NCBI GenBank assembly: GCA_018242505.1 | Contig: JAFEBU010000015.1 | Location: 62,001 to 126,000 of the forward strand | Length of the DNA: 64,000 nt | Source of the DNA: Pseudomonadota bacterium | GTDB lineage: Bacteria; Pseudomonadota; Alphaproteobacteria; Reyranellales; Reyranellaceae | Reading direction: 5' to 3' | In this document: positions 43,091 through 52,293 of the stretch, in pieces | Numbering within the stretch: position 1 is the stretch's first letter | Layout of the letters: each line of letters starts with the position of its first letter | Notes under the pieces: generated by a model | The model's input: the letters and a program-made list of their open reading frames with translations, nothing else | What the model was told of the DNA's origin: nothing | Databases searched by the model: none | Program-made: the position numbers and the translations under genes

Positions 43091-44512
43091 ATGTCCGACA
43101 TCACTGCTTCGGCCCGCGGTCGAGACGTCGTGGCCAGACCGGCCGTCAGGGGAGCCGAGCGCAAGGCGCGGATGCGGGCCGTCATGCTCGAAGGACCCGT
43201 CGTCTCGACTTTGATGACCCTTGCCTGGCCCACCATCAGCGTGATGGTGGCGCAGTCGATGGTGGGCATTGTCGAAACTTATTATCTCGGCTTTCTGGGC
43301 ACCGATGTGCTGGCGGGCGTAGCCCTCGTATTCCCGATCTTCATGCTGATGATGACCATGTCGAATGGCGGCATGGGCAGCGGCGTCGCCTCCGCGGTCG
43401 CGCGCGCGATCGGTGCCGGCCGGCAGCAGGATGCTGACGCACTGGTGTTCCACTCGGTTGTGCTGGCAGTCATCGTCGGCGCACTGTTCATGGTCGGCAT
43501 CCTGTGCGGCGGCCCTGCCCTTTATGCCGCCCTCGGCGGCCATGACGAGGCGCTGCAGTCTGCCGTGCGTTATTCCGGCTGGCTGTTTGCCGGCGCCATT
43601 CCCGTCTGGATCGTCAGCCTGATGGCCTCCGCCCTGCGTGGTTCGGGCAACGTCAAGGTGCCAGCGCTGGTGACCCTTGTCGGTGCGATCGTGCTGATTC
43701 CCACCTCGCCAGCCCTGATCTTCGGCTTCGGGCCGATCCCGCGGCTGGGCATCGCCGGCGCCGGCATCGCCTTCAGCCTTTACTATGTCGGCGCGATGCT
43801 GGTGCTGGTGCGCTACCTGCATTCCGGTCGATCCGGCCTCACGCTTGGCGTCATGCGGCTCGAAGGTCGGCTGTTCGCCGACATCCTGAAGGTCGGCTTG
43901 CCGACCGCGATCAACGCCTTACAAACCAATCTCTGCACGATCCTGGTGACGGGCGCGGTCGGGCTGTTCGGCACGGCGGCGCTCGCAGGCTATGGCATCG
44001 CCTCTCGCCTCGATTACCTGATGATCCCGATCCTGTTCGGGCTTTCCTCGGCTGTCTTGACGATGGTCGGCATCAATATCGGCGCCGGCAACGGATCGCG
44101 TGCGCGCCACATTGCCTGGATCGGCAACCTGGTCGGAATCGGCATCACCGAGACGATGGGCCTCATAGCGGCGATCGCACCCATGATGTGGCTCGGGCTG
44201 TTCACCGATGATCCGGCCGTTCTGGGGCCAGGCTCGACCTACCTGCGCATCGTCGGTCTGGCTTACGGCCTGTTCGGCTTTGGTTTCGTGACCGCCTTCG
44301 CGGGCCAGGGTGCCGGAGCGGTGTTATGGCCATCCGTCGCCGTCACCGCCCGGCTGATCGTCGCCGCCGGACTCGGCTGGATCGCGGTCAAGTTCCTGGG
44401 GGGCGGACTGCCGATGCTCTCGGCCATCGTCGCCCTGTCCTACCTCGTCTATGCCGCCATCGCCGCACTGGTGCTGCTCACCCGATCGGCCTGGCAGCCT
44501 AGAACGGCTTGA
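43091..44512 (+). CDS. MATE family efflux transporter
   Basis: 473 residues with about twelve hydrophobic segments. Landmarks: LAWPTISVMVAQSMVGIVET at the start of helix 1, SNGGMGSGVASAVARAIGAG, and a mirrored second half with GLFGTAALAGYGIASR and GINIGAGNGSRARH. It exports toxic organic cations or drugs using a Na+ or H+ gradient. GGGAG precedes the ATG. The last 14 bp overlap hemJ on the other strand. Confidence 0.92.
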   Translation: MSDITASARGRDVVARPAVRGAERKARMRAVMLEGPVVSTLMTLAWPTISVMVAQSMVGIVETYYLGFLGTDVLAGVALVFPIFMLMMTMSNGGMGSGVASAVARAIGAGRQQDADALVFHSVVLAVIVGALFMVGILCGGPALYAALGGHDEALQSAVRYSGWLFAGAIPVWIVSLMASALRGSGNVKVPALVTLVGAIVLIPTSPALIFGFGPIPRLGIAGAGIAFSLYYVGAMLVLVRYLHSGRSGLTLGVMRLEGRLFADILKVGLPTAINALQTNLCTILVTGAVGLFGTAALAGYGIASRLDYLMIPILFGLSSAVLTMVGINIGAGNGSRARHIAWIGNLVGIGITETMGLIAAIAPMMWLGLFTDDPAVLGPGSTYLRIVGLAYGLFGFGFVTAFAGQGAGAVLWPSVAVTARLIVAAGLGWIAVKFLGGGLPMLSAIVALSYLVYAAIAALVLLTRSAWQPRTA

Positions 44513-44924
44513 GCACTGCCAAAAACACGATGGCGATCATCAGGAGCGTCGGCACCTCGTTCCACCAGCGATAGAAACGCGCCGGCCGGGTGTTGCGGTC
44601 GGCGGCGAAGTCCTTGCGCCAGCGCGCATAGACGTGATGCACCAAGGTGAGGCCGATCACGAGGAAGAACTTCGCCTGCCACCAGCCGGCGTGCCACCAG
44701 TTGCCCTGCCAGGCAAGCAGCAGGCCGAACACCCAGACCGCGCTCATGGCCGGATTCATGATTCCGCGCAGCAGGCGGCGCTCCATCACCTTGAAGGTCT
44801 CGCTCTGCACCGAGCCCTTCTCTGACTCGGCGTGGTAAACGAACAGGCGCGGCAGGTAGAGCATGCCCGCCATCCAGGCGATGACCGAGACGATGTGCAG
44901 AGCCTTCAGGACATCATAAAGCAT
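44499..44924 (-). CDS. hemJ: Protoporphyrinogen IX oxidase HemJ
   Basis: 141 residues with four membrane segments, start MLYDVLKALHIVSVIAWMAG (the conserved histidine in KALHI), MLYLPRLFVYH, RRLLRGIMNP and VHHVYARW. It oxidises protoporphyrinogen to protoporphyrin in the inner membrane, replacing HemG/HemY-type oxidases. Its ATG overlaps the stop of hemH (TGATG). The long open frame upstream lies antisense in hemH and was rejected. Confidence 0.92.
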   Translation of the reverse strand: MLYDVLKALHIVSVIAWMAGMLYLPRLFVYHAESEKGSVQSETFKVMERRLLRGIMNPAMSAVWVFGLLLAWQGNWWHAGWWQAKFFLVIGLTLVHHVYARWRKDFAADRNTRPARFYRWWNEVPTLLMIAIVFLAVLKPF

Positions 44925-45883
44925 CACGCGACCTTCGACGGTTCGAGAAGAGCGGCTCTCACCAGCCCGGCCAAGCCCTGAATGAACAGCGGATGCGTCC
45001 CCACCGTGGGAACGCGCACATAGACCGGGACGCCCGAATCGGCGGCAAGACGGCGATAGTCGATATCGAGTTCGACGAGCGTCTCGGAATGTTCCGAGAC
45101 GAACGATAGTGGATAGAGCACGATGCCGACCTTGTCGCGGGCCGCGCGCTCGATCTCCACCTGCGTCGGCGGGCCGATCCATTTCAGCGGCCCGACACGG
45201 CTTTGGTAGCAAACCGCATGATCGATACCGCCGATCCCTGCCACGATCGCGGCAGCCGTCTGCTCGACCTGCCGTTGATAGGGATCGCCGGCCTTGATGA
45301 TCTTCTCCGGCAAACCATGGGCAGAGAACAGCACGCGCTTCGGCCCGGATCCCGCTTCCGCCAGACCCTGCTTCACCAGCTCGACCGAGGCGGCAATGAA
45401 GCCTGTCTCGGTCGGATAGCTGTCGATCGCGACTGTTCCAGCGTTGAAGTGAGCCGCCTGATTCCAGCTCTTCATCGAAGAGCCCGTCGTCGTGGTCGAG
45501 AATTGCGGATAGAGCGGCAGCAGAACGATGCGGTCGGGTCCGAAACGCTGCACCGATCGCACCACGGCCTCCGTCAGGGGATGCCAGTAGCGCATGCAGA
45601 CGTAGCCGCGCCATTCATCGCTGTTGCCCGCACTCAATGTCTCCTCGAGCGCGCGCGCCTGTGCCTCGGTCTGGCCCACGATCGGCGAACTGCCGCCGAT
45701 CTGCTCATAGATCCGGCATGCCTTGGGCGCCCGACGGGCGGCGATGAACCGCGCCAGCGGCAGGCGCAGCCAGCTCGGCAGGCCAATGATCGCCGGATCG
45801 CTGAAGAGATTGCGCAGGAAGGGCTGCACCGCCTCCAGGGAATCGGGCCCGCCGAGATTGAACAGGATGATCGCGATCTTCAC
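44924..45883 (-). CDS. hemH: Ferrochelatase
   Basis: 319 residues from a GTG at 45883. Begins VKIAIILFNLGGPDSLEAV, with SSPIVGQTEAQA, LLPLYPQFSTTTTGS, the catalytic histidine motif LFSAHGLPE and the downstream glutamate region FVSEHSETLVELD. It inserts iron into protoporphyrin IX. It is 10 bp downstream of hemE, and hemJ overlaps its stop, so hemE-hemH-hemJ form one operon leading away from the probable origin. Confidence 0.95.
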   Translation of the reverse strand: MKIAIILFNLGGPDSLEAVQPFLRNLFSDPAIIGLPSWLRLPLARFIAARRAPKACRIYEQIGGSSPIVGQTEAQARALEETLSAGNSDEWRGYVCMRYWHPLTEAVVRSVQRFGPDRIVLLPLYPQFSTTTTGSSMKSWNQAAHFNAGTVAIDSYPTETGFIAASVELVKQGLAEAGSGPKRVLFSAHGLPEKIIKAGDPYQRQVEQTAAAIVAGIGGIDHAVCYQSRVGPLKWIGPPTQVEIERAARDKVGIVLYPLSFVSEHSETLVELDIDYRRLAADSGVPVYVRVPTVGTHPLFIQGLAGLVRAALLEPSKVA

Positions 45884-45893
45884 GGCAGATCCA

Positions 45894-46937
45894 TCACGCC
45901 AATGACGGCGTCCATTGCCGTACGGTTTCGACCAGCTCGGCCACATGCTCGGGCGGCGTCTGCTGCAGCACGCCATGGCCAAGATTGAAGATGAAGGAAC
46001 CGTGGGCGAGCTTGTCGAGGATGCGCCGGGCTTCGCGCTTCATCGCCGCACCGCCCGCGACCAGCATCATCGGATCGAGATTGCCCTGCAGACAGATATG
46101 CGGCTGCAGTTCCTGCGCCGCCCAATGGGCGCCGATACCCGTGTCGATCGACAAGGCGGCAAAGGCATCCGGACGGCGGTACATCAACGCGGCAGGCCCG
46201 ACGGCGCGCGGAAAGGCGATGACGGGCACCATTGGATGACGCGCCTTGAGCGCCTGGGCGATCCGCACCATCGGCTCCAGGGACCAGCGAAAAAGCTGCT
46301 CCTCCGGCAGGAGACCGGCCCAGGAATCGAAGAGCTGCACGGCGTCAGCGCCTGCCTCCACCTGGTAGGCGAGATGATCGACGACCGATTCGGCCAGAAG
46401 ATCGATCAGCAAACCGAAAGAATCGGGATGGCGATAGGCCCAGAGCTTGACCTTGGCGAAGTCGCGGCTGCCGCTGCCCTCGATCATGTAACAGGCGAGT
46501 GTGAAAGGGGCGCCGGCGAAACCCAGCAACGCCGTCTCCTGCGGCAAGGCGGCGCGGGCCAGCGCAATGGCGCGATAGACCGGCGCAAGGTGCTCGATGA
46601 GACGCACGCGGGAAAGCCGGCCAAACTGGGCGGGATCGGTGAGCGGCTCGAGTTTCGGTCCTTCGCCTTCCTCGAACCAGACTTTCTGCCCGAGTGCATC
46701 CGGCACGACCAGGATATCGGAAAAGATGATCGCCGCGTCGAGGCCGAAGCGCCGGACCGGCTGCAGCGTCACCTCGACCGCCTTCTCGGGCGTATAACAG
46801 AAATCGAGAAAGGAACGCGTCGTTGCGCGCACCGCCCGATATTCCGGCAGGTAGCGCCCGGCCTGGCGCATCAGCCAGACCGGGGGTGTCGGGAAGCGCG
46901 TCCCGCCAAGCGTTGCCAGGAATTTTCCGGCGCTCAA
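45894..46937 (-). CDS. hemE: Uroporphyrinogen decarboxylase
   Basis: 347 residues, starting at a TTG at 46937 with AGGGGA 5-6 bp upstream. PPVWLMRQAGRYLPEYR near residue 21 is the URO-D signature, with FSDILVVPDALGQ (catalytic Asp), GFAGAPFTLACYMIEG and LGHGVLQQTPPEHV. It decarboxylates uroporphyrinogen III to coproporphyrinogen III. It is the first gene of the hemEHJ operon and borders the candidate oriC. Confidence 0.96.
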   Translation of the reverse strand: MSAGKFLATLGGTRFPTPPVWLMRQAGRYLPEYRAVRATTRSFLDFCYTPEKAVEVTLQPVRRFGLDAAIIFSDILVVPDALGQKVWFEEGEGPKLEPLTDPAQFGRLSRVRLIEHLAPVYRAIALARAALPQETALLGFAGAPFTLACYMIEGSGSRDFAKVKLWAYRHPDSFGLLIDLLAESVVDHLAYQVEAGADAVQLFDSWAGLLPEEQLFRWSLEPMVRIAQALKARHPMVPVIAFPRAVGPAALMYRRPDAFAALSIDTGIGAHWAAQELQPHICLQGNLDPMMLVAGGAAMKREARRILDKLAHGSFIFNLGHGVLQQTPPEHVAELVETVRQWTPSLA

Positions 46938-47258
46938 TACAATCCCCTCATGTCCTCCTCTTACCCTTTCATAGAAGGTTGTAGGAGTCGTTGAGCGTGT
47001 GGAGCACGGGGATGAGCGTGATTAGACTCCCGTCCCCAGCTGCCTGTGGATCGGAAAGGCGCGATTCATCGGCATCGATGATATCGAGTCCCACTTCCCA
47101 TACCGTTCCTTCCGATTTGTCCGGAGAGGATGGCGGTCGGGACCGGTGCCGGGAAACGGGTCCTGAATCGGGAGATCCGGCAGAAAGCCGGGAGCTGTCC
47201 CCGGTTTGCCACGACCATTCCGATTTTCTCCCCCGTGCACTGTGGGCTAGATTGGGAC
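46938..47258. other. Candidate chromosomal replication origin (oriC) between hemE and the PEP-synthase regulatory gene
   Basis: In Caulobacter and Rickettsia oriC lies between hemE and the homologue of this regulatory gene (CC_0001/RP001). The gap here is 321 bp, large for this compact region, and its left part (46930-46990) is less GC-rich. Two motifs on one strand, TGCTCCACA (46998-47006) and CGATCCACA (47045-47053), each differ at one base from the Caulobacter DnaA G-box TGATCCACA, and a W-box TCCCCA lies at 47033-47038. No perfect TTATCCACA box or CtrA site was seen. Genes on both sides point away from it. Confidence 0.6.
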
Positions 47259-48107
47259 GTGGCGAATCGAAACTTCCACGTCCATCTCGTTTCCGACTCC
47301 ACCGGTGAGACGGTGTCGAGCGTCGCCCGTGCCTGTCTCGTGCAATATGAAGGCATCTTCGTGCAGGAGCATGTCTGGTCCCTGGTGCGGACTCGCGGCC
47401 AGATGGAAAAGGTGATGCAGGCGGTCGAGCGCGATCGCGGGCCGGTACTCTACACGCTGGTCGATCCGGACCTGCGCGACTGCGTGCGCGACCACTGCCG
47501 CCGCCTGCAGCTTCCCTGCGTCGGTGTGCTCGACCAGGTGATGAGCGTGCTGGCGGTGCACTTCCATTCCAAGAGCGAGCAGTGGCCCGGCCGCCAGCAT
47601 CAGCTCGACGACGGCTATTTCGACCGCATCGACGCCATGCATTACACGCTGGCCCACGATGACGGCCAATCGACCCACGACCTTGACGATGCCGACGTGA
47701 TTCTGGTCGGTCCGTCGCGTACGTCGAAGACGCCGACCTGCGTCTATCTCGCCAACCGTGGCGTGCGCGCGGCCAACGTACCGTTGATCCCCGCCGTGCC
47801 GCCACCGCCGGAGCTCGAGACGGCGACGCGACCCCTGGTGGTGGGGCTGATCACCGACCCCGAGCGGCTGGTCCAGATCCGCATGAACCGCCTGCGCCTC
47901 CTGCAGCAGGATGTCGAGACCGAATACACCGACATGGACGGCGTCCAGCGCGAGATCCAGGAGGCGCGGCGCCTCTATGCTCGCCGCAAGTGGGTGACGA
48001 TCGATGTCACGCGCCGCTCGATCGAAGAAACGGCAGCCTCGATCCTGCAGATGTTGACGGTGCGCCGCGAACAGCGCATGCAAGCGAGAGAAACCTCGAC
48101 AGGCTGA
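47259..48107 (+). CDS. Pyruvate, phosphate/water dikinase regulatory protein (DUF299, PPSR family)
   Basis: 282 residues if it starts at the GTG at 47259, which gives VANRNFHVHLVSDSTGETVS, the conserved N-terminus. A P-loop-like VGPSRTSKTPTCVYLANRG lies at about residue 150. The family both phosphorylates (with ADP) and dephosphorylates PEP synthase or pyruvate phosphate dikinase. In relatives it is followed by maf, aroE, coaE and dnaQ; none of these is here. The longer frame from 47130 crosses the candidate origin and was rejected. Confidence 0.9.
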   Translation: MANRNFHVHLVSDSTGETVSSVARACLVQYEGIFVQEHVWSLVRTRGQMEKVMQAVERDRGPVLYTLVDPDLRDCVRDHCRRLQLPCVGVLDQVMSVLAVHFHSKSEQWPGRQHQLDDGYFDRIDAMHYTLAHDDGQSTHDLDDADVILVGPSRTSKTPTCVYLANRGVRAANVPLIPAVPPPPELETATRPLVVGLITDPERLVQIRMNRLRLLQQDVETEYTDMDGVQREIQEARRLYARRKWVTIDVTRRSIEETAASILQMLTVRREQRMQARETSTG

Positions 48108-48118
48108 GGGAGGCGGCC

Positions 48119-48553
48119 ATGCGGCGCAGTCTCGTTCCCGGTCTTCTGCCAAGTCTTCTGATCGTGTCGGGTATCCTTGTGTCGATGAGGGCATTCGCTG
48201 CCCAGCCGGGCATCGAGGTCCATCGCGGCGACGACGGCTTGGTATTCGGCAGTTGCGTGCCGAGCCTGGTGGCGGAGAACAAGTCTGGCGAAACCGTCGA
48301 TTTCCTGCAGGTCGATGTCCTGTTCACGCTGTCGAACGGCGAGCAGCGCGATATCGAACTGCAGTCGGCCTATCGCGACGGCATCCTCTATCCGATTGCG
48401 CCCGGTGGCAAAGCCCTGCTGAAGCAGCATCTCGACCTGTCACGGGCCTTGGGCGTGCCGTGCGACCAGGTGAAAAGCCGCAGAGTCCAGCGCGTGCTGT
48501 GCCAGGCTTCCGGCGGCGGGACCTGCAGCTCGCCGGTCTCTGCCGAGCCGTAG
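48119..48553 (+). CDS. Exported protein of unknown function
   Basis: 144 residues from the ATG at 48119, with GGGAGG upstream. A signal peptide (residues about 5-28, ending FAAQ) precedes a mature domain with GLVFGSCVPSLVAENKSGE, a beta-rich pattern, and cysteines at GSC, VPCDQ, VLCQ and GTCSS. I know no function. It follows the regulatory gene by 11 bp and occupies the place where maf normally stands. Confidence 0.68.
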   Translation: MRRSLVPGLLPSLLIVSGILVSMRAFAAQPGIEVHRGDDGLVFGSCVPSLVAENKSGETVDFLQVDVLFTLSNGEQRDIELQSAYRDGILYPIAPGGKALLKQHLDLSRALGVPCDQVKSRRVQRVLCQASGGGTCSSPVSAEP

Positions 48554-48565
48554 CCCGGATCCATG

Positions 48566-49360
48566 TTATCGCCAGTGGCCGCGGGCAGCGGTATGGCGGC
48601 GCAGCAGTTGGTCCACCACGCGGCGCACGGTATTCACCGGGATGGCGAAGCCGATACCGACATTGGCGCCGCTCGGCCCGATGATCATGGTGTTGATGCC
48701 GACCAGCGTGCCGTTCATATCGACCAGCGCTCCACCGGAATTGCCGGGATTGATGGCAGCGTCGGTCTGTAGGAAATTCTCGCGGGAATCGTCGCCGATG
48801 CCGCTTCGCCGCACGGCGCTGATGATGCCGTGTGTCACCGTCTGGCCGATGCCGAACGGATTGCCGATAGCAATGACATAGTCGCCGACCTGCAGAGCGT
48901 TGGCGTTGCCCATGGGGATCGTCGCAAGGCCGCCCACCGGAACCTGGATCAGGGCGACGTCGCTCTCGGGATCGGCGCCGAGCTTGCGTGCCATGAGCTG
49001 GCGACCGTCGGCCAGGGTCACTGCGATCTGGTCGGCATGTTCGACTACATGGGCGTTGGTGACGATCAGCCCCTCGCGCGGATCGATGATGACGCCCGAG
49101 CCCGCCGCCTGGATCTCGCGCTCGATCGGCCCCTGCGGAATGCCGAAGAACTGGCGAAAGAAGGGATCGTTGAAGAGCGGGTTCTGCTCCATCGCGATCC
49201 GACCCTTGATGGCGATGCTCACAACCGCCGGCGCCACGCGACGGACCAGCGGAGCGAGGGTTGGCGGCGACAGGGTCTGGGCAACGGCTGGCGGCGTATT
49301 GGTGATCGTCGTGGCAGCCAGGGAGAGCAGAGCGGCAAACAGAAGAGCCAATAAGCGCAT
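48566..49360 (-). CDS. S1C-family (HtrA/DegP-type) serine protease lacking PDZ domains
   Basis: 264 residues from the ATG at 49360 with GGAGG 6 bp upstream. Signal peptide, then the protease domain with all three catalytic residues: His in TNAHVVEHAD, Asp in ESDVALIQVP and Ser in NPGNSGGALVD. The gene ends right after the protease fold (PVNTVRRVVDQLL), with no PDZ domain, whereas HtrA proteins usually have one or two. It is a short periplasmic protease or a truncated copy. It follows glnD on the same strand. Confidence 0.85.
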   Translation of the reverse strand: MRLLALLFAALLSLAATTITNTPPAVAQTLSPPTLAPLVRRVAPAVVSIAIKGRIAMEQNPLFNDPFFRQFFGIPQGPIEREIQAAGSGVIIDPREGLIVTNAHVVEHADQIAVTLADGRQLMARKLGADPESDVALIQVPVGGLATIPMGNANALQVGDYVIAIGNPFGIGQTVTHGIISAVRRSGIGDDSRENFLQTDAAINPGNSGGALVDMNGTLVGINTMIIGPSGANVGIGFAIPVNTVRRVVDQLLRRHTAARGHWR

Positions 49361-49422
49361 GGCATTCCTCCAAACGAGCGCCACAACACTCGGTCGCAAT
49401 TGTGGCACTCGGTTGGCGGAAC

Positions 49423-52218
49423 CTACTCCGCCGCAGCCCGGGGCACCGGATCGAAGCGGGCGTCGAACTCGCGGATCGCTTTCTCGACCTCGGCCGCGAT
49501 CTGTTTCAGCTTGTCCTGGTTGACGATCTTCAGGCCGAACAGGTCCTTGACGTAGAACACATCGACGGCGCGCTCGCCGTAGGTCGTGATGTGCGCGGTG
49601 GCGATCTGCAGGTTCATGCGGGTCAGCGCGCGCGTCACGACATGCAGGAAGCCCGGCCGGTCGCGGCCGTTGACCTCGATCACGGTGAAGGTGTCGGAGG
49701 CGTTGTTGTTCGGCAGCACGCGCGGCTCGACCGTGAAGATGAGGTCGCGCTGGGGCCAGGAATTGCGCTGGTTGTCGAGTTCGCGCGTGATGTCGAGGCG
49801 GTTGCTGAGCGCGATCTCGACGCGTGCGGCCAGGCGGGCCAGCCGCTGCGGTCCGTCGAACGGCTTGCCCTCGAGGTCCTGCAGCCAGAAGGTGTCAAGC
49901 GCCATGCCGTTGGCCATGGTGAAGATCTTGGCATCGACGATGTTGGCGCCGCTGATCGCCATGGCGCCGGCGAGCCGTGCGAACAGGCCGTGTGTGTCGA
50001 GCGTGTAGATCGTGACCTCGGTCACCGAGCGGTCGGCGTCGATGCGATGCTCGATGGCGAGCGGCTGGTGATCGTGTTCGGCGCGCCGCACCAGCTCGGC
50101 CTGGCGAACCAGCGTGTCGGGCGGAAAAGACAGCCAATAGGAGGGATAGCCGCGGGCGAAGTGTTCCTCTTTCTCCGCTTCCGTCCAGCCGGGGAGTCGC
50201 TGGGCCACTTCGGCCTGCACGGCCTTGATGCGCTCGCCGCGGCCACCCGACAGCGTGCCGCCGGACAGGATATGCTCGGTGGCATGATAGAGCTGGCGCA
50301 GCAGCGCCGCCTTCCAGCCGTTCCAGACATTGGGTCCGACGGCACGGATGTCGCAGGCGGTAAGCACCAGCAGCAACTTCAGCCGCTCGGGCGATTGCAC
50401 CAGGGCGGCGAAGCTCTCGATGGTCTTGGGATCCATCAGGTCGCGCTGGAAGGCGGTCGCCGACATGGCGAGGTGGTGGCGCACCAGCCAGGCGACGGTT
50501 TCGGTTTCGGCGGCGCTCAGGCCCAGCCGCGGGCAGAGTTGCATCGCCACCTCCGCACCCAGCACCGAGTGATCGCCGCCGCGGCCCTTGGCGATGTCGT
50601 GCAACAGCACGCCGAGATAGAGCACTGCCCGCGACAGGATCTGATGCACGACGTCGGTCGAGACCGGAAGGTCCTCCTTCAGCGTACTGTTCTCGATGTT
50701 GGCGAGCATGCCGATCGCCCGGATCGTGTGCTCGTCGACGGTGTAGGTGTGATACATGTCGTATTGGGTCTGTGCCACGACACGGCCGAAATCGGGAATG
50801 AAGCGGCCGAACACGCCGGCCTCGTTCAGTCGTCGCAACGTCGTCTCGGGATCGTGCCGCGACGTCAGCATCTCCATGAACAGCTGGTTGGCCTCGGGAT
50901 CGTTGCGCAGCCGGTCAACCAGCCGGATGTTCTGCGTGATCTGCCGCAGCGACGCCGGGTGGATGTCGAGATCGTTTTCCTGCGCCACATGGAACAGGCG
51001 CAGGATGTTGACCGGATCCTTCTCGAACGCGTCGGGCGTGGCGGCCGCAAGGCGCTCGCCGTCGAGGCGGAATCCACCGAGCTGGCGCGGTCGCAGCGTC
51101 TGCCAGAGCGCGGCGAGCCTGGGCTTGCGTCGGTGGCTGTCTTCCAGGGCTGCGACGAAGATGCGGGTGAGGTCGCCCACCGTCTTGGCGTGCAGATAAT
51201 AATGCTTCATGAAGCGCTCGACGCCGCGGCTGCCCGGCCTGTCCTGGTAGCCCAGCCGCGACGCGATCTCGCGCTGCAGGTCGAATGAGAGTCGATCGTC
51301 GACCCGTCCGGTAAGATAGTGGATGTGGCAGCGTACAGTGGTCAGGAACCGCTCGGCGCGTTCGAAGTGGCGTGCCTCACCCTCCGTCAATACGCCCTTG
51401 GCCACCAACTCGGCCGGCTTGGTGACACGGTAAAGGTACTTCGCGATCCAGAACAGCGTGTGCAGGTCGCGCAGCCCGCCCTTGCCCTCCTTGACGTTGG
51501 GTTCGACGACATAGCGCGAATCGCCCATGCGCAGGTGCCGCTGGTCGCGCTCGCCGAGCTTGGCTTCGACGAAGTCGCGGCCGTCGCCGCCACCGAATTT
51601 CTGGGCGAAGCCCTTCATCAGCTCGTCGCACAGCACCTGATCGCCCCAGAGGTAGCGCGCCTCCAGGAGTGCGGTGCGGATCGTGTGGTCGCGCTCGGCG
51701 TAGCGCAGGCTCTCCTCGACCGTGCGCGTCGCGTGCCCCACCTTCAGTCCAAGGTCCCATAGGAGATAGAGCATGTACTCGACGATCTGCTCGCCACGCG
51801 GCGTCTGCTTGTAGGGGCGCAGGAACAGGAGATCGAGGTCGCTGAGCGGAGCGAGTTCGCCGCGGCCGAAGCCGCCTGTCGCCATCAGACCCAGGCGCTC
51901 GGCGGCGCTGGGATTGGCGGCGGGAAAGACCCGGGTGTCGGCGAAGTCGAAGATCACCCGAACCAGCTGGTCCATCAGGAACGAGGTGGCGGCCAGCACC
52001 ATCGGCCCGTCGTTGCGAAGCGGCCCCGGCTCCTCGAAGCGGCGGCGAATCTCGGATCGCCCGGCCGTCAGGGCGACGCGCAGGAGCGTGAGCACCTGCG
52101 GGCGCGATGGCTCGTTGCCGGTCGGCAGGTCCTCGACCAGCCTGGCCAAGGCCTCCTCCAGCGCCCGGCGACGAATGATCGCGCGACGGTCCGGAATATG
52201 GTCGTAGGGCGTGGCCAT
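49423..52218 (-). CDS. glnD: [Protein-PII] uridylyltransferase/uridylyl-removing enzyme
   Basis: 931 residues. Nucleotidyltransferase domain with GGFGRGELAPLSDLDLLFL, a PII-UR-specific glutamine-synthetase adenylyltransferase-like region, an HD domain (VDEHTIRAIGML then LLHDIAKGRGGDHS), and two C-terminal ACT domains (about 730-800 and 845-915). It senses glutamine and modifies the PII nitrogen signalling proteins. The ATG at 52218 gives MATPYDHIPDRRAII. In many relatives it is next to mutS/maeB, here 35 kb away. Confidence 0.96.
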   Translation of the reverse strand: MATPYDHIPDRRAIIRRRALEEALARLVEDLPTGNEPSRPQVLTLLRVALTAGRSEIRRRFEEPGPLRNDGPMVLAATSFLMDQLVRVIFDFADTRVFPAANPSAAERLGLMATGGFGRGELAPLSDLDLLFLRPYKQTPRGEQIVEYMLYLLWDLGLKVGHATRTVEESLRYAERDHTIRTALLEARYLWGDQVLCDELMKGFAQKFGGGDGRDFVEAKLGERDQRHLRMGDSRYVVEPNVKEGKGGLRDLHTLFWIAKYLYRVTKPAELVAKGVLTEGEARHFERAERFLTTVRCHIHYLTGRVDDRLSFDLQREIASRLGYQDRPGSRGVERFMKHYYLHAKTVGDLTRIFVAALEDSHRRKPRLAALWQTLRPRQLGGFRLDGERLAAATPDAFEKDPVNILRLFHVAQENDLDIHPASLRQITQNIRLVDRLRNDPEANQLFMEMLTSRHDPETTLRRLNEAGVFGRFIPDFGRVVAQTQYDMYHTYTVDEHTIRAIGMLANIENSTLKEDLPVSTDVVHQILSRAVLYLGVLLHDIAKGRGGDHSVLGAEVAMQLCPRLGLSAAETETVAWLVRHHLAMSATAFQRDLMDPKTIESFAALVQSPERLKLLLVLTACDIRAVGPNVWNGWKAALLRQLYHATEHILSGGTLSGGRGERIKAVQAEVAQRLPGWTEAEKEEHFARGYPSYWLSFPPDTLVRQAELVRRAEHDHQPLAIEHRIDADRSVTEVTIYTLDTHGLFARLAGAMAISGANIVDAKIFTMANGMALDTFWLQDLEGKPFDGPQRLARLAARVEIALSNRLDITRELDNQRNSWPQRDLIFTVEPRVLPNNNASDTFTVIEVNGRDRPGFLHVVTRALTRMNLQIATAHITTYGERAVDVFYVKDLFGLKIVNQDKLKQIAAEVEKAIREFDARFDPVPRAAAE

Positions 52219-52293
52219 GCGCGCCGATACTACAGGCGGTTCGGGCCATAAAATAGAGAGGCCGTCCCGGGCCCGCCGATGCTAGGAAAAGGC

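Noticed and set aside
47130-47258. N-terminal extension of the PEP-synthase regulatory protein
   Set aside because: The 43 extra codons cross the candidate origin, have no family match, and precede the conserved N-terminus.
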